From: UMGS946 sp048421225
Lineage (GTDB): Bacteria > Bacillota > Clostridia > Christensenellales > CAG-138
Reading direction: 5' to 3'
NCBI GenBank assembly: GCA_048421225.1
Contig: DBFNRV010000001.1
Span: 1-17,101 of the forward strand
Length of the DNA stretch: 17,101 nt
Positions within the stretch are counted from its first letter, which is position 1. Every line of letters begins with the position of its first letter. The notes below the pieces were generated by a model that saw only the letters and a list, made by a program, of their open reading frames with translations, was not told the origin of the DNA and made no database searches. Positions 1-7,900 of this stretch are shown one piece after another. The translations under genes were made by a program, and so were the position numbers.

Positions 1-21
1 ATTTTATTATGGAGGTGTTTT

Positions 22-780
22 ATGCGAGTATGCAGAGTTATGGCAGAAAGTGAGAGCTTCTATGGCGTAATTGATGAAAATAGGGTTCTTCGTTTGAAAG
101 GGTTTCCGTTTGATAAAATCGATTATACGGGCCTGGCATATGAGCTGGATGCAGTTAAGCTGCTTGCCCCCTGTCAGCCCTCAAAAATTGTAGCTGTTGG
201 GAAAAATTATGCGGCGCATGCGGATGAGATGGGCGAAGGCAGGCCAAAAGAGCCGCTGCTGTTTTTGAAGCCCAGCACAAGCGTTGTTGGACCAAAGGAC
301 TTCATTGTGTATCCAAGTATCAGCAAAAGACTGGACTATGAAGGCGAGCTGGGCGTTGTTATCGGCAGGAGATGTAGAAACACAAAACCTGGCCATGCTA
401 AGGAATACATCTTTGGGTATACCTGCCTTAACGACGTTACAGCAAGAGATATACAAAAAAGCGATCCCCAATGGACGAGGGGCAAGGGGTTTGACACGTT
501 TTGTCCAGTCGGACCGCATATTGAAACCGAGCTGGATGCTTCGCGCCTAAGTATTGTTACGCGTTTAAACGGAGAGGTGCGACAAAAATCGACCACCGAT
601 ATGATGACATATAACATTGATGAGCTGATCTGCTACATAACAGAGGTTATGACGCTGCTTCCAGGAGATATAGTAGCGACCGGTACGCCGGAGGGAATAG
701 GGAGTATGGCGGAAGGCGACCTGGTGGAAGTTGAAATAGAGGGCATAGGCGTGCTGAGAAACACCGTTGTGAGGGATTGA
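22..780 (+). CDS. Fumarylacetoacetate hydrolase (FAH) family protein
   Basis: The 252-residue protein has the FAH C-terminal fold almost from end to end. Seen in the sequence: KNYAAHADEM at residues 61-70 (conserved KNY..H..E block), the acidic metal ligands of DYEGELG (E107, E109) and a further aspartate in NDVTARD (D138), the lysine of KGFDTFCPVGP (K155), and TGTPEGIG at 220-227. Members are cytoplasmic, Mg2+ or Mn2+ dependent, and hydrolyse, decarboxylate or isomerise beta-diketo acids: acylpyruvase, oxaloacetate decarboxylase, or 2-hydroxyhepta-2,4-diene-1,7-dioate isomerase. The substrate cannot be read from sequence, and no catabolic neighbours help. The start at 22 is supported by GGAGGTG at 11-17; the next in-frame ATG (residue 7) has no such site. 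The stop codon overlaps the start of rqcH by one base, so the two are probably co-translated. Its promoter lies outside the window. Confidence 0.93.
   Translation: MRVCRVMAESESFYGVIDENRVLRLKGFPFDKIDYTGLAYELDAVKLLAPCQPSKIVAVGKNYAAHADEMGEGRPKEPLLFLKPSTSVVGPKDFIVYPSISKRLDYEGELGVVIGRRCRNTKPGHAKEYIFGYTCLNDVTARDIQKSDPQWTRGKGFDTFCPVGPHIETELDASRLSIVTRLNGEVRQKSTTDMMTYNIDELICYITEVMTLLPGDIVATGTPEGIGSMAEGDLVEVEIEGIGVLRNTVVRD
769..775 (+). promoter_or_regulatory. Ribosome binding site that decides the rqcH start
   Basis: GTGAGGG lies inside the end of the FAH-family gene. It is 4 bases from the ATG at 780 but only 1 base from an in-frame TTG at 777, so the ATG is the more likely start. The stop TGA (778-780) and the start ATG (780-782) share one base, an arrangement typical of termination-reinitiation coupling. 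Confidence 0.6.
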
Positions 781-2525
781 TGGACGGATTGACTTTGGCT
801 GCTGCGGTAAGCGAATTGGCGGTGCTTATTGACGGCAAGATAGATAAAATACAACAGCCAGGAAGGGACGAGCTGATTATTACCGTGCGTTCATACGGCT
901 CCGTTTACAGGCTGCTGCTGTCGGCGTCTGCGGAAAACAGCCGTGTCCAGCTTACGGGCCAGCGTCCGGAAAATCCGGCTGAACCCCCAATGTTTTGCAT
1001 GCTGTTGAGAAAACACCTGGCCGGAGGTAGAATATTGTCGGTTGATCAGCCGAATTTTGATAGAATTGTTGTTTTCCGCATTTCTTCATACAATGATTTG
1101 GGCGACTTGGCAGTCTATAAGCTAGTATGCGAAGTTATGGGGAAGCATTCGAATATAATGCTGGTCAACGAAAAGGACATTATACTTGATTCAATTAAGC
1201 GCGTCGATCTCTCCATGTCAGCCGTGCGTCCAATACTTCCAGGAGTAAAATACAGCATTCCAAAAACCCAGGAAAAGCTTGACCCGCGGCATGCTACATA
1301 CAATGATTTTGTGGCTGCGTTGGAAGCGGACGGCAGGCTGGATAAAAGACTGAGCGAGTCATTTTATGGCCTATCGCCAGATATGGCAAAGCTGCTTTCA
1401 AATTATATAGGTATTTCGAAGGGCCGGTGCGAAATGCTTGAAGATGACGAGAAGGACAAACTTTGCTCTGGGCTGGTCGGCTTTTATGCCGATGTAACGG
1501 CGGGTAAGTTCACTCCATCAGCTATCTGCGGGCCTGGCGGCGCTGTAAAGGCGGTTTATCCATTTAAGCCCTCACATTTGGACGCGATAGAGTACCCAAG
1601 TGTATGGGAAGCTCTGGATGCCATGTATTCCAATAGAGACATCGCAGACAGGTTGAAACAGCGTTATTTGTCGCTGCAAAAACTGATACAAAACGCTATC
1701 GCACGTTGTGAACGCAAGCTAAACATGCTGTCAGAGGAATGCCCTTCGGAGGACGAACTCGAGCGTATAAGGCTTAACGGCGAACTGGTAACGGCCAATC
1801 TATACCGCATTAACAAGGGCATGGCCGAGTTTGTTGCCGAAAATTATTACTGCGACCCGCCAAGCAGAGCTATTATCACGCTTGATCCTAAGCTTTCGCC
1901 ATCCGAGAACGCTCAGCTATACTATAAACGCTATAGGAAGGGTCAGAGAGCCAGAGAGATGAGCTGTGAGCAGATGCGGGAAACATCACATGAGTTGGCT
2001 TATCTGGAAGGGCAGCTGGATAACCTTGTCAAGTGTGAAACACAAGCCGATATCGAAGAGATAAGAGAGGAGATGGTATCGCTAAGATATATCCGCAAAT
2101 CATCAATAAAGAGATCAAGAAAGGCTATGCCCGCAGTTTCAAAGCCAATGCGGTTCGTATCATCAGACGGCATAGAGCTCATGGTAGGCAAAAATAATCG
2201 TCAAAACGATATGCTTACCCTGAAGATGGCAAGGCCCAACGATTGGTGGTTCCACGCAAAGGATATTCCAGGGTCCCATGTTGTCGCGCAGTATAGCGGC
2301 GAGCTGCCAAGGCGGACATTGTTTGAGGCCGCGCTCTTAGCCTCCTATTACAGCCGTTCAAGAACAGGTGAGAACGTACCGGTTGATTATACCCTTAAAA
2401 GATTTGTAAAAAAACCCGCCGGGGCCAAACCTGGAATGGTAATATACACGGACCAAAAAACGGTATATGTCACACCTGATGAGAAAACCGTTTTTAAATT
2501 ACTGGACAAGGCAAATAATAGTTAG
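780..2525 (+). CDS. rqcH: NFACT family protein RqcH (Rqc2 homologue, ribosome quality control)
   Basis: A 581-residue protein of the size usual for bacterial NFACT/FbpA-type proteins. An NFACT-N domain covers about residues 1-430. It includes the FDR motif (D94-R95, matching the tRNA-binding Asp-Arg of Bacillus RqcH) and EVM at 118-120, near the place of the EIM motif. Charged helical, coiled-coil-like stretches lie at about 285-330 and 385-440. An NFACT-R domain covers about 450-565, with DWWFHAKDIPGSHVV at 488-502. Known family role: RqcH binds stalled 50S subunits carrying peptidyl-tRNA, recruits tRNA-Ala and adds C-terminal alanine tails that mark the nascent chain for proteolysis. Older annotations call it fibronectin-binding protein, although the protein is cytoplasmic and has no signal peptide. 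It is coupled to the upstream FAH-family gene; its partner rqcP is not in the window. Confidence 0.95.
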   Translation: MDGLTLAAAVSELAVLIDGKIDKIQQPGRDELIITVRSYGSVYRLLLSASAENSRVQLTGQRPENPAEPPMFCMLLRKHLAGGRILSVDQPNFDRIVVFRISSYNDLGDLAVYKLVCEVMGKHSNIMLVNEKDIILDSIKRVDLSMSAVRPILPGVKYSIPKTQEKLDPRHATYNDFVAALEADGRLDKRLSESFYGLSPDMAKLLSNYIGISKGRCEMLEDDEKDKLCSGLVGFYADVTAGKFTPSAICGPGGAVKAVYPFKPSHLDAIEYPSVWEALDAMYSNRDIADRLKQRYLSLQKLIQNAIARCERKLNMLSEECPSEDELERIRLNGELVTANLYRINKGMAEFVAENYYCDPPSRAIITLDPKLSPSENAQLYYKRYRKGQRAREMSCEQMRETSHELAYLEGQLDNLVKCETQADIEEIREEMVSLRYIRKSSIKRSRKAMPAVSKPMRFVSSDGIELMVGKNNRQNDMLTLKMARPNDWWFHAKDIPGSHVVAQYSGELPRRTLFEAALLASYYSRSRTGENVPVDYTLKRFVKKPAGAKPGMVIYTDQKTVYVTPDEKTVFKLLDKANNS

Positions 2526-2550
2526 TTATTTATTACTAACCGGATTTTTT
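2521..2550 (+). terminator. Possible weak intrinsic terminator after rqcH
   Basis: A perfect but AT-rich inverted repeat, GTTAGT-N8-ACTAAC (2521-2540), spans the rqcH stop codon. It is followed after CGGA by a run of six T. The stem is short and weak, so termination would be partial. Read-through into the DUF1538 gene is possible. Confidence 0.35.
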
Positions 2551-2576
2551 ACTAATTTTTGCATATAAATTATACT
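2548..2576 (+). promoter_or_regulatory. Candidate sigma-A promoter for the DUF1538/PII-like unit
   Basis: TTTACT (2548-2553) and TATACT (2571-2576) are separated by exactly 17 bases and match the sigma-A consensus at 4 of 6 and 5 of 6 positions. Transcription would start near 2583, giving a leader of about 105 bases. The region is AT-rich, so chance matches are possible. The position just after a possible terminator and ahead of a clear two-gene unit supports it. Confidence 0.45.
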
Positions 2577-2587
2577 AAATATATGCA
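2560..2587. promoter_or_regulatory. Inverted repeat flanking the -10 box, operator candidate
   Basis: TGCATATA (2560-2567) and TATATGCA (2580-2587) form a perfect 8-bp inverted repeat around a 12-base centre. That centre contains the candidate -10 hexamer TATACT. A dimeric repressor bound here would block RNA polymerase. The half-site is AT-rich and the same 8-mer also occurs by chance inside the large minus-strand gene, so the symmetry and position carry the argument, not the word itself. No cognate regulator is identifiable. Confidence 0.35.
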
Positions 2588-2644
2588 TTCGATAATTCTA
2601 ATATGATCTCAGGCGCTCAGCGCTAACCATCATTGAAATGAAGT

Positions 2645-2674
2645 GGAGGAATATTTATATTGAATTTTTTATGA
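2645..2674 (+). other. Orphan Shine-Dalgarno and four-codon mini-ORF in the DUF1538 leader
   Basis: GGAGG at 2645-2649 has no gene of its own. Ten bases later TTG AAT TTT TTA TGA (2660-2674) would encode a four-residue peptide ending 13 bases before the DUF1538 start. The true site for that gene is AAAGGAG at 2674-2680. This could be a leader peptide or a leftover; evidence is positional only. Confidence 0.2.
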
Positions 2675-2687
2675 AAGGAGCGAACGC

Positions 2688-4208
2688 ATGAACAAGAATT
2701 TAAAGGGAAAAATTAAAGAATCGCTCTCATCCGTATTACCTATAACAGTAATAGTGCTTATATTGAGCATTACCGTTTCGCCGATGCCCATAGGGACTCT
2801 TGTGTTGTTTATGGTTGGTGCAGCGCTATTGATAGTAGGTATGGGTTTTTTTACATTGGGCGCTGACATGTCCATGCTGCCCTTTGGCGAGGGAGCAGGA
2901 GAACAAATCACTAAAATAGGAAAGCTGGGCATAATCCTTCCGGTATGCTTTTTGATCGGATTTATAATAACCATCGCTGAACCGGATCTATCGGTGCTTG
3001 CTACACAGGTTCCGTCAATTCCAAACGCGGTGATAATAATTACCGTAGCTGCCGGCGTAGGTATATTTCTAGTAATGGCAATGCTAAGGATACTGTTTCG
3101 AATACCACTAAAATTTATACTCTTGGCTTTATATGTATTTACCTTCATCTTCTCAATATTTATTCCAAAGTCGTTTTTAGCTGTGGCGTTTGATTCCGGC
3201 GGCGTCACGACGGGGCCGATTACAGTTCCTTTTATCATGGCGCTGGGTATAGGCATGTCGTCAGTAAGAAGCGATAGGGATTCGCAGGATGATAGCTTTG
3301 GCCTTGTTTCCATATGCAGCATCGGACCGATTCTGGCAGTTATGCTTCTAGGAATTTTCTATACACCTAGTGGAGCCTCATACTCCGCTATTTCGATTCC
3401 TTTGGTTGAGACCACCTCTGACGTTGCGGCTGCTTTTACCACGGGAATCCCGCTGTATTTAAAAGAAGTCGCGCTTGCGCTTCTGCCCATTATGGTAATG
3501 TTCGCGATTTTCCAGCTTATTACGGGCATGTTTAAAAAACGCCCGTTGAAGCGCATTGGCGTAGGCGTGATCTATACCTATATAGGACTTGTGCTGTTCT
3601 TAACCGGGGTGAACGTGGGCTTTATGCCGGCCGGCCATTATATAGGCGCCATTATTGGCAGTCTTGACTATAACTGGATTTTGATACCGCTTGGCATGGT
3701 CATCGGTTACTTTATAGTAAAGGCCGAGCCTGCCGTACATGTTCTCAACAAGCAGGTTTCAGAGATATCAAACGGGGCGGTATCATCAAAGGCGATGCAG
3801 CGCAGCCTGTCCATAGGCGTTGCAATTTCAGTTGGGATCGCCATGCTTAGGGTGGTTACGTCCGTTTCAATACTTTGGTTTTTGATACCTGGCTACCTAA
3901 TTGCGATCATCCTATCCTTTATTGTACCTAATATTTTCGTTGGAATAGCGTTTGACTCGGGCGGGGTAACCAGCGGTCCCATGACGGCGGCCTTCATACT
4001 GCCGCTGGCTATGGGCGCGTGTGAAGCGCATGGAGGTAATATTTTGCTTGACGCGTTCGGCGCCGTAGCGATGGTGGCCATGACGCCCCTTATAACGGTA
4101 CAGATTATGGGGCTTGCCAGCAAACGGAAGATGGCCCGCATACAGCTTGCGAGCAATATCCCAGATGATGATATCATAGATTATGAGGAGGTAATGGTCG
4201 ATGTATAA
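2688..4208 (+). CDS. Integral membrane protein with two DUF1538 domains, putative transporter or channel
   Basis: A 506-residue, very hydrophobic protein with roughly 12-14 membrane segments. It is an internal duplication. The two halves repeat landmark motifs in the same order: IAEPDLSVL (96-104) and KAEPAVHVL (345-353), then FDSGGVTTGPIT (168-179) and FDSGGVTSGPMT (422-433), the latter two identical at 10 of 12 positions. This is the DUF1538 signature, and the family's function is not established. The duplicated core with a polar DSGG-T-GP turn inside an apolar stretch resembles inverted- or tandem-repeat transporters, but that is inference. The C-terminus is cytosolic-looking and acidic (DDDIIDYEEV). 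The start is supported by AAAGGAG seven bases upstream. The end overlaps the PII-like gene by 8 bases, which argues for translational coupling and a shared job. Confidence 0.88.
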   Translation: MNKNLKGKIKESLSSVLPITVIVLILSITVSPMPIGTLVLFMVGAALLIVGMGFFTLGADMSMLPFGEGAGEQITKIGKLGIILPVCFLIGFIITIAEPDLSVLATQVPSIPNAVIIITVAAGVGIFLVMAMLRILFRIPLKFILLALYVFTFIFSIFIPKSFLAVAFDSGGVTTGPITVPFIMALGIGMSSVRSDRDSQDDSFGLVSICSIGPILAVMLLGIFYTPSGASYSAISIPLVETTSDVAAAFTTGIPLYLKEVALALLPIMVMFAIFQLITGMFKKRPLKRIGVGVIYTYIGLVLFLTGVNVGFMPAGHYIGAIIGSLDYNWILIPLGMVIGYFIVKAEPAVHVLNKQVSEISNGAVSSKAMQRSLSIGVAISVGIAMLRVVTSVSILWFLIPGYLIAIILSFIVPNIFVGIAFDSGGVTSGPMTAAFILPLAMGACEAHGGNILLDAFGAVAMVAMTPLITVQIMGLASKRKMARIQLASNIPDDDIIDYEEVMVDV

Positions 4209-4881
4209 TTGCCATGAAGACGCTTTAAAGCTGCTCATAACAATAGTCGACAGGGGCAAGGGGGAGAGGATTGCCGAAATTGCCGATAAAAGGCTGTTTC
4301 ATATAAGCCTTATGTGCCTGGGCCATGGGACGGCCAACTCTGAAATAATGGACCTTCTTGGATTGGGCAGCACTGACAAGGATGTTTTGCTCACGCTGAC
4401 GCCATACTCGCATATCCCTTACATCTTGTCCGATATCTCGGACAAGATGCAGCTGAAAAAGCCGGGTAAAGGCATTGCCTTTATACTGCCGTTGTCAGGA
4501 GTAAACAAACTGACCTCAGACGTACTTTTACACGATAACCCTGAAATAGAAAGCGAAGTGAAAAAAATGGAAGAGGAAGTAAAATACCATCTTATAGTTG
4601 CGGCCTTGAATCCGGGATATTCCGAACTGGTTATGGATGCAGCCAAAGCAAGCGGGGCAACCGGGGGAACAGTATTAAACGCTCGCGGGGTTAGACTTGA
4701 GGGCTTTAAGCGGTTTTTAGGTATCTCCTTGCAGGATAAAAAAGAGTTGCTTATAATCTTGACCCCTGCCGAAGTACGTACGCCGATAATGAAAACGATA
4801 AGTGAAAAATTTGGGTTAAAAACCGATTGCAAGGCAATAGTAATGTCTTTACCGGTAGATGGAATAGCGGGAATTGGATAA
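4201..4881 (+). CDS. Tandem PII-like signalling protein, probable regulator of the DUF1538 protein
   Basis: A 226-residue soluble protein made of two PII-like domains. Domain 1 (about 8-100) runs from LKLLITIVDRGKGERI through LLTLTP (63-68) to IAFILPLSG. Domain 2 (about 128-225) runs from HLIVAALNPGYSELV through ATGGTVLNARG (153-163) and LLIILTP to IVMSLPVDG. Each half has the beta-alpha-beta / beta-alpha-beta order of PII proteins (GlnB/GlnK family); domain 2 is the more canonical. The stretch where GlnB carries its long T-loop is short in both, and no uridylylation tyrosine is recognisable. PII proteins usually bind adenine nucleotides and control a membrane or enzyme partner, as GlnK does AmtB. 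The overlapping upstream DUF1538 gene is the obvious partner here (inference). The ATG at 4201 has GAGGAGGT eight bases upstream. A perfect hairpin lies within the gene at 4422-4449. Confidence 0.8.
   Translation: MYNCHEDALKLLITIVDRGKGERIAEIADKRLFHISLMCLGHGTANSEIMDLLGLGSTDKDVLLTLTPYSHIPYILSDISDKMQLKKPGKGIAFILPLSGVNKLTSDVLLHDNPEIESEVKKMEEEVKYHLIVAALNPGYSELVMDAAKASGATGGTVLNARGVRLEGFKRFLGISLQDKKELLIILTPAEVRTPIMKTISEKFGLKTDCKAIVMSLPVDGIAGIG
4422..4449. repeat. Perfect 12-bp inverted repeat inside the PII-like gene
   Basis: CATCTTGTCCGA (4422-4433) and its exact reverse complement TCGGACAAGATG (4438-4449) are separated by TATC. They encode residues ILSDISDKM of the first PII-like domain. A transcript would fold into a stable 12-bp stem with a four-base loop. 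No U-run follows, so it is not a standard terminator. Possible roles are mRNA stability or processing, or a protein binding site. Confidence 0.85.
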
Positions 4882-4912
4882 ATAAAAGTGCCGGCGCTAC
4901 CGGCACTTTTAT
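4882..4912. terminator. Strong bidirectional intrinsic terminator
   Basis: ATAAAAGTGCCGG (4882-4894), loop CGCTA, and CCGGCACTTTTAT (4900-4912) form a perfect 13-bp stem. The A-rich left side and T-rich right side provide a U-tract on either strand. It begins right after the stop of the PII-like gene (4879-4881) and ends two bases before the stop of the convergent glucan synthase gene (4915-4917), so one hairpin can serve both. Confidence 0.93.
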
Positions 4913-4914
4913 CT

Positions 4915-7900
4915 TTACTTCCAAAAAACCTTAATTTTATGATCCTTACCATCATCAAAGAGAAGTATTTTTTCAGCTCTTTTGCCATCTATTTCTATAG
5001 CGTATTCCGGACCCCTTTCAGCGGCAATCTCATATAAGGTATTTCCAAACCTGTATTTAATTTCAAACCTTTCATATGGAACGCATGGCTTTAGGCGTAG
5101 TTCGTTTCCAGTTTTACTAAGGCCAAGCATATATTCAAGGCCGGCCTGATACATCCAAGCAGCGGCACCGGTATACCAGGTCCATCCCGATCTGCCGGCG
5201 TTTCGGCCTACGCTGTATACGTCGCCGGCCGCTGCGTACGGTTCGGCCTTATACTTATTAACCAGCGTTTCTTGGCTTGTATGGTCTATGGGATTGAGCA
5301 TTTTAAACAGCTTCATAGCACGGTCTGGCTGACCTAGCATACAGGCTGCTATAACCGCCCATGCTCCTGCATGGGTGTATTGTCCGCCGTTCTCACGAAC
5401 GCCTGGCAGATAGGACTGGATATAACCCATATCCCTTTCAGGAGCATCAAAAGGCGGTGACAATAGCTTTATAACGCCATTTTCCTCATCCACCAACAGA
5501 CTGTCCAAGGAATCCATAGCTTCCGAACCATGTGCGGCCTTATTAAATACGGACCAGGACTGCGAAATGCAATCAATAGAACACTGCTCGTTTTCATGGG
5601 AGCCAAGAGGGGCGCCGTCAAAGAGGAACGCCCTTTTATACCACGAGCCATCCCAAGCGCAGACTTCAATGGCTGATCGAAGCTTTCCCGCATACTCGGT
5701 GAATTCCGCAGCTGTTTCATAATCACTATTGTAGCTGCATAATGGAATAAAACGCTCTAGTATATATAGTAAAAACCAGCCAAGCCATACGCTTTCGCCG
5801 CCATTTTCACCAACAAGATCCATTCCGTCGTTCCAGTCTCCCCCTTCCATAAGAGGAAGTCCATGTTCGCCCGTTCTCATAGAGCGCCTAATGGCGCGAA
5901 GGCAATGATCATAAAGCGTGCCTGAAATATCGGATACTATTACGGGATCCATAAACCGTTCGTTTTTTCCCTCTTCAATAGGGGTATCCGCGAGATACGG
6001 CGCTGATTCGTCTAATACCGCTATATCATGGGTTACTTCAAGATATTTAAGCAATGCATAGGGCAGGAACAGCCTATCGTCACTGAACATCGTTCTTATT
6101 CCAGCGCCCCCCTCATGCCACCAGTGAAGTACATCGCCGGCTTCAAATTGCTTTGAAGCACATAATAGTATATGTTTTCTAGCTATTTCAGGCTCCGTCA
6201 TAAGCAGTGCCAAAGTGTCCTGCAGCTGGTCTCTAAAGCCGAACGCTCCGCTACATTGATAATAGCCAGTGCGTCCCATCAGCCGGCTGGAGAGCACCTG
6301 GTACAGCAAATGCCCGTTCATCATAAGGTCAAAAGCCGGGTCGCCCGTATTTACCTTTATACGTCCTAGCCGCATGCTCCAGCTGCGCTTTACGGCATTT
6401 AGGCTCGATTGCACATAGGCGGGGACGGATTCATTCACGGTTTGATATATATTTTCCTCCATATCCTGACCAAGCATTAGTACTAACTCTTTGCTCTCGC
6501 CCGCTTCAAGCGTAATACGGGTTCTAAGCGCTGAAAAGCCTCCCAACCCCAGTCCGTCTAGCCTATTTAGCTCTTCCTTATGCCATCCGGCGTTTAAAAT
6601 AAAACTTCTGTCCGAGGAGTACTCGGTCTCGCAGTTAGGAATGGCAATATAGGCAAATCCATTACCATCCCCGTTTTGTCTAAGATTTGAGGCCAGAAGG
6701 ACGCCGTTTCTATATTCGGTTAATATGGCCTCAGGATGCTGTATAGCGCCCAGTACCCACTCAGCGCCATAAAGGATATCTATATTTCTTTGGCGAATCA
6801 TCGGGTTGGTAAGCTTTATGACAGTGTATTTTACAGGTTTGTTTTGGTCTACAAATACCGTCATATTCTGCCTGAGTTCCAGCGCGGACGAACCATATAC
6901 AGTATATCCGAATCCGTACCTGACAGTGCATTCCGAATCCCGCTGAAGGGAACCAGGCGTTATAGTCCAAGATTCGCCTGTATCCGCATCTGTCAATATC
7001 ACGAATTCACCCTTAAGGTCGGACACAGGATCATTTGCCCATGGGGTAAGCTTATTTTCGCGGCTGTTTTTATTCCAAGTAAAGCCTCCTCCGCTTTCAG
7101 TAACGAGTGTGCCAAATTGATCGTTGGTCATTATGTTTGACCAAGGGAGGGGTGTATTTGCGCCTGGCTTAAGCCTGATTATATACTCTCCGCTGTCAGC
7201 GTCAAAGCCGCCATAGCCATTGTAAAACAGAAGTTCTGTATCGGATATAGTAAATGAGGCGCGTGGTTGTCCAAGCTGTAAATAGTGCCTGTCCGGTATC
7301 TCCTCCTGGTTCTGGTGCGTTAACTGTACCTTTATGCTCTTTCCAGCGTCGATAACGAACGTGGCTACGCCAGAAAGCAGGAGCAGCTCTTTTTCATTTA
7401 AATCATATTCATGAATGAGAAAAACATTTCTGGTTCCGTAGCCGGCCAACATTTCTGTTAGCCGTTCTCTGAGTTCGTTTTTATACTCATTGGGATATCT
7501 GCCAAGAAGAACTATATCCGCCTGACAGTTTTTAATATCCATATAGTCGCTTAGCTTCAGCAGCGCCTTAACGGTACGAATTTGGGCTGTATTTCTTACC
7601 TTAACGAGTAATATAGGCCTGTCGCCAGATATTCCGTGCCTCCAGAGGCCCTTTATGCCCAGGCCACTGTTTCCATGGTATTCGCGTTTTGTTGAGTGGC
7701 GAATAAACAGCCTGGACACTATGCTTTCATACATATCCACCATCTTCATATCAATGCCTGCCATACGGTAAGCGCTGGCGGCATGGGACCATGCCAGATC
7801 GAACAGCCTGGGAATTGAGTTGGTAATTTCATGCAGGTCGCTTACAGCCTGTTCATGGTTGGATGCATAACCCATTATCAATTCAACTACGGCGCTTTCC

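Noticed and set aside
2669..3322. 217-codon minus-strand open frame opposite the DUF1538 gene
   Set aside because: It is a shadow of the membrane protein's codon use, with low-complexity Thr/Ile/Pro composition and no conserved motif.
4419..4988. Long minus-strand open frame opposite the PII-like gene
   Set aside because: It is antisense to a well-supported gene, crosses the strong terminator, and has no ribosome binding site or recognisable family; its similarity near residues SDKM comes from the palindrome at 4422-4449.
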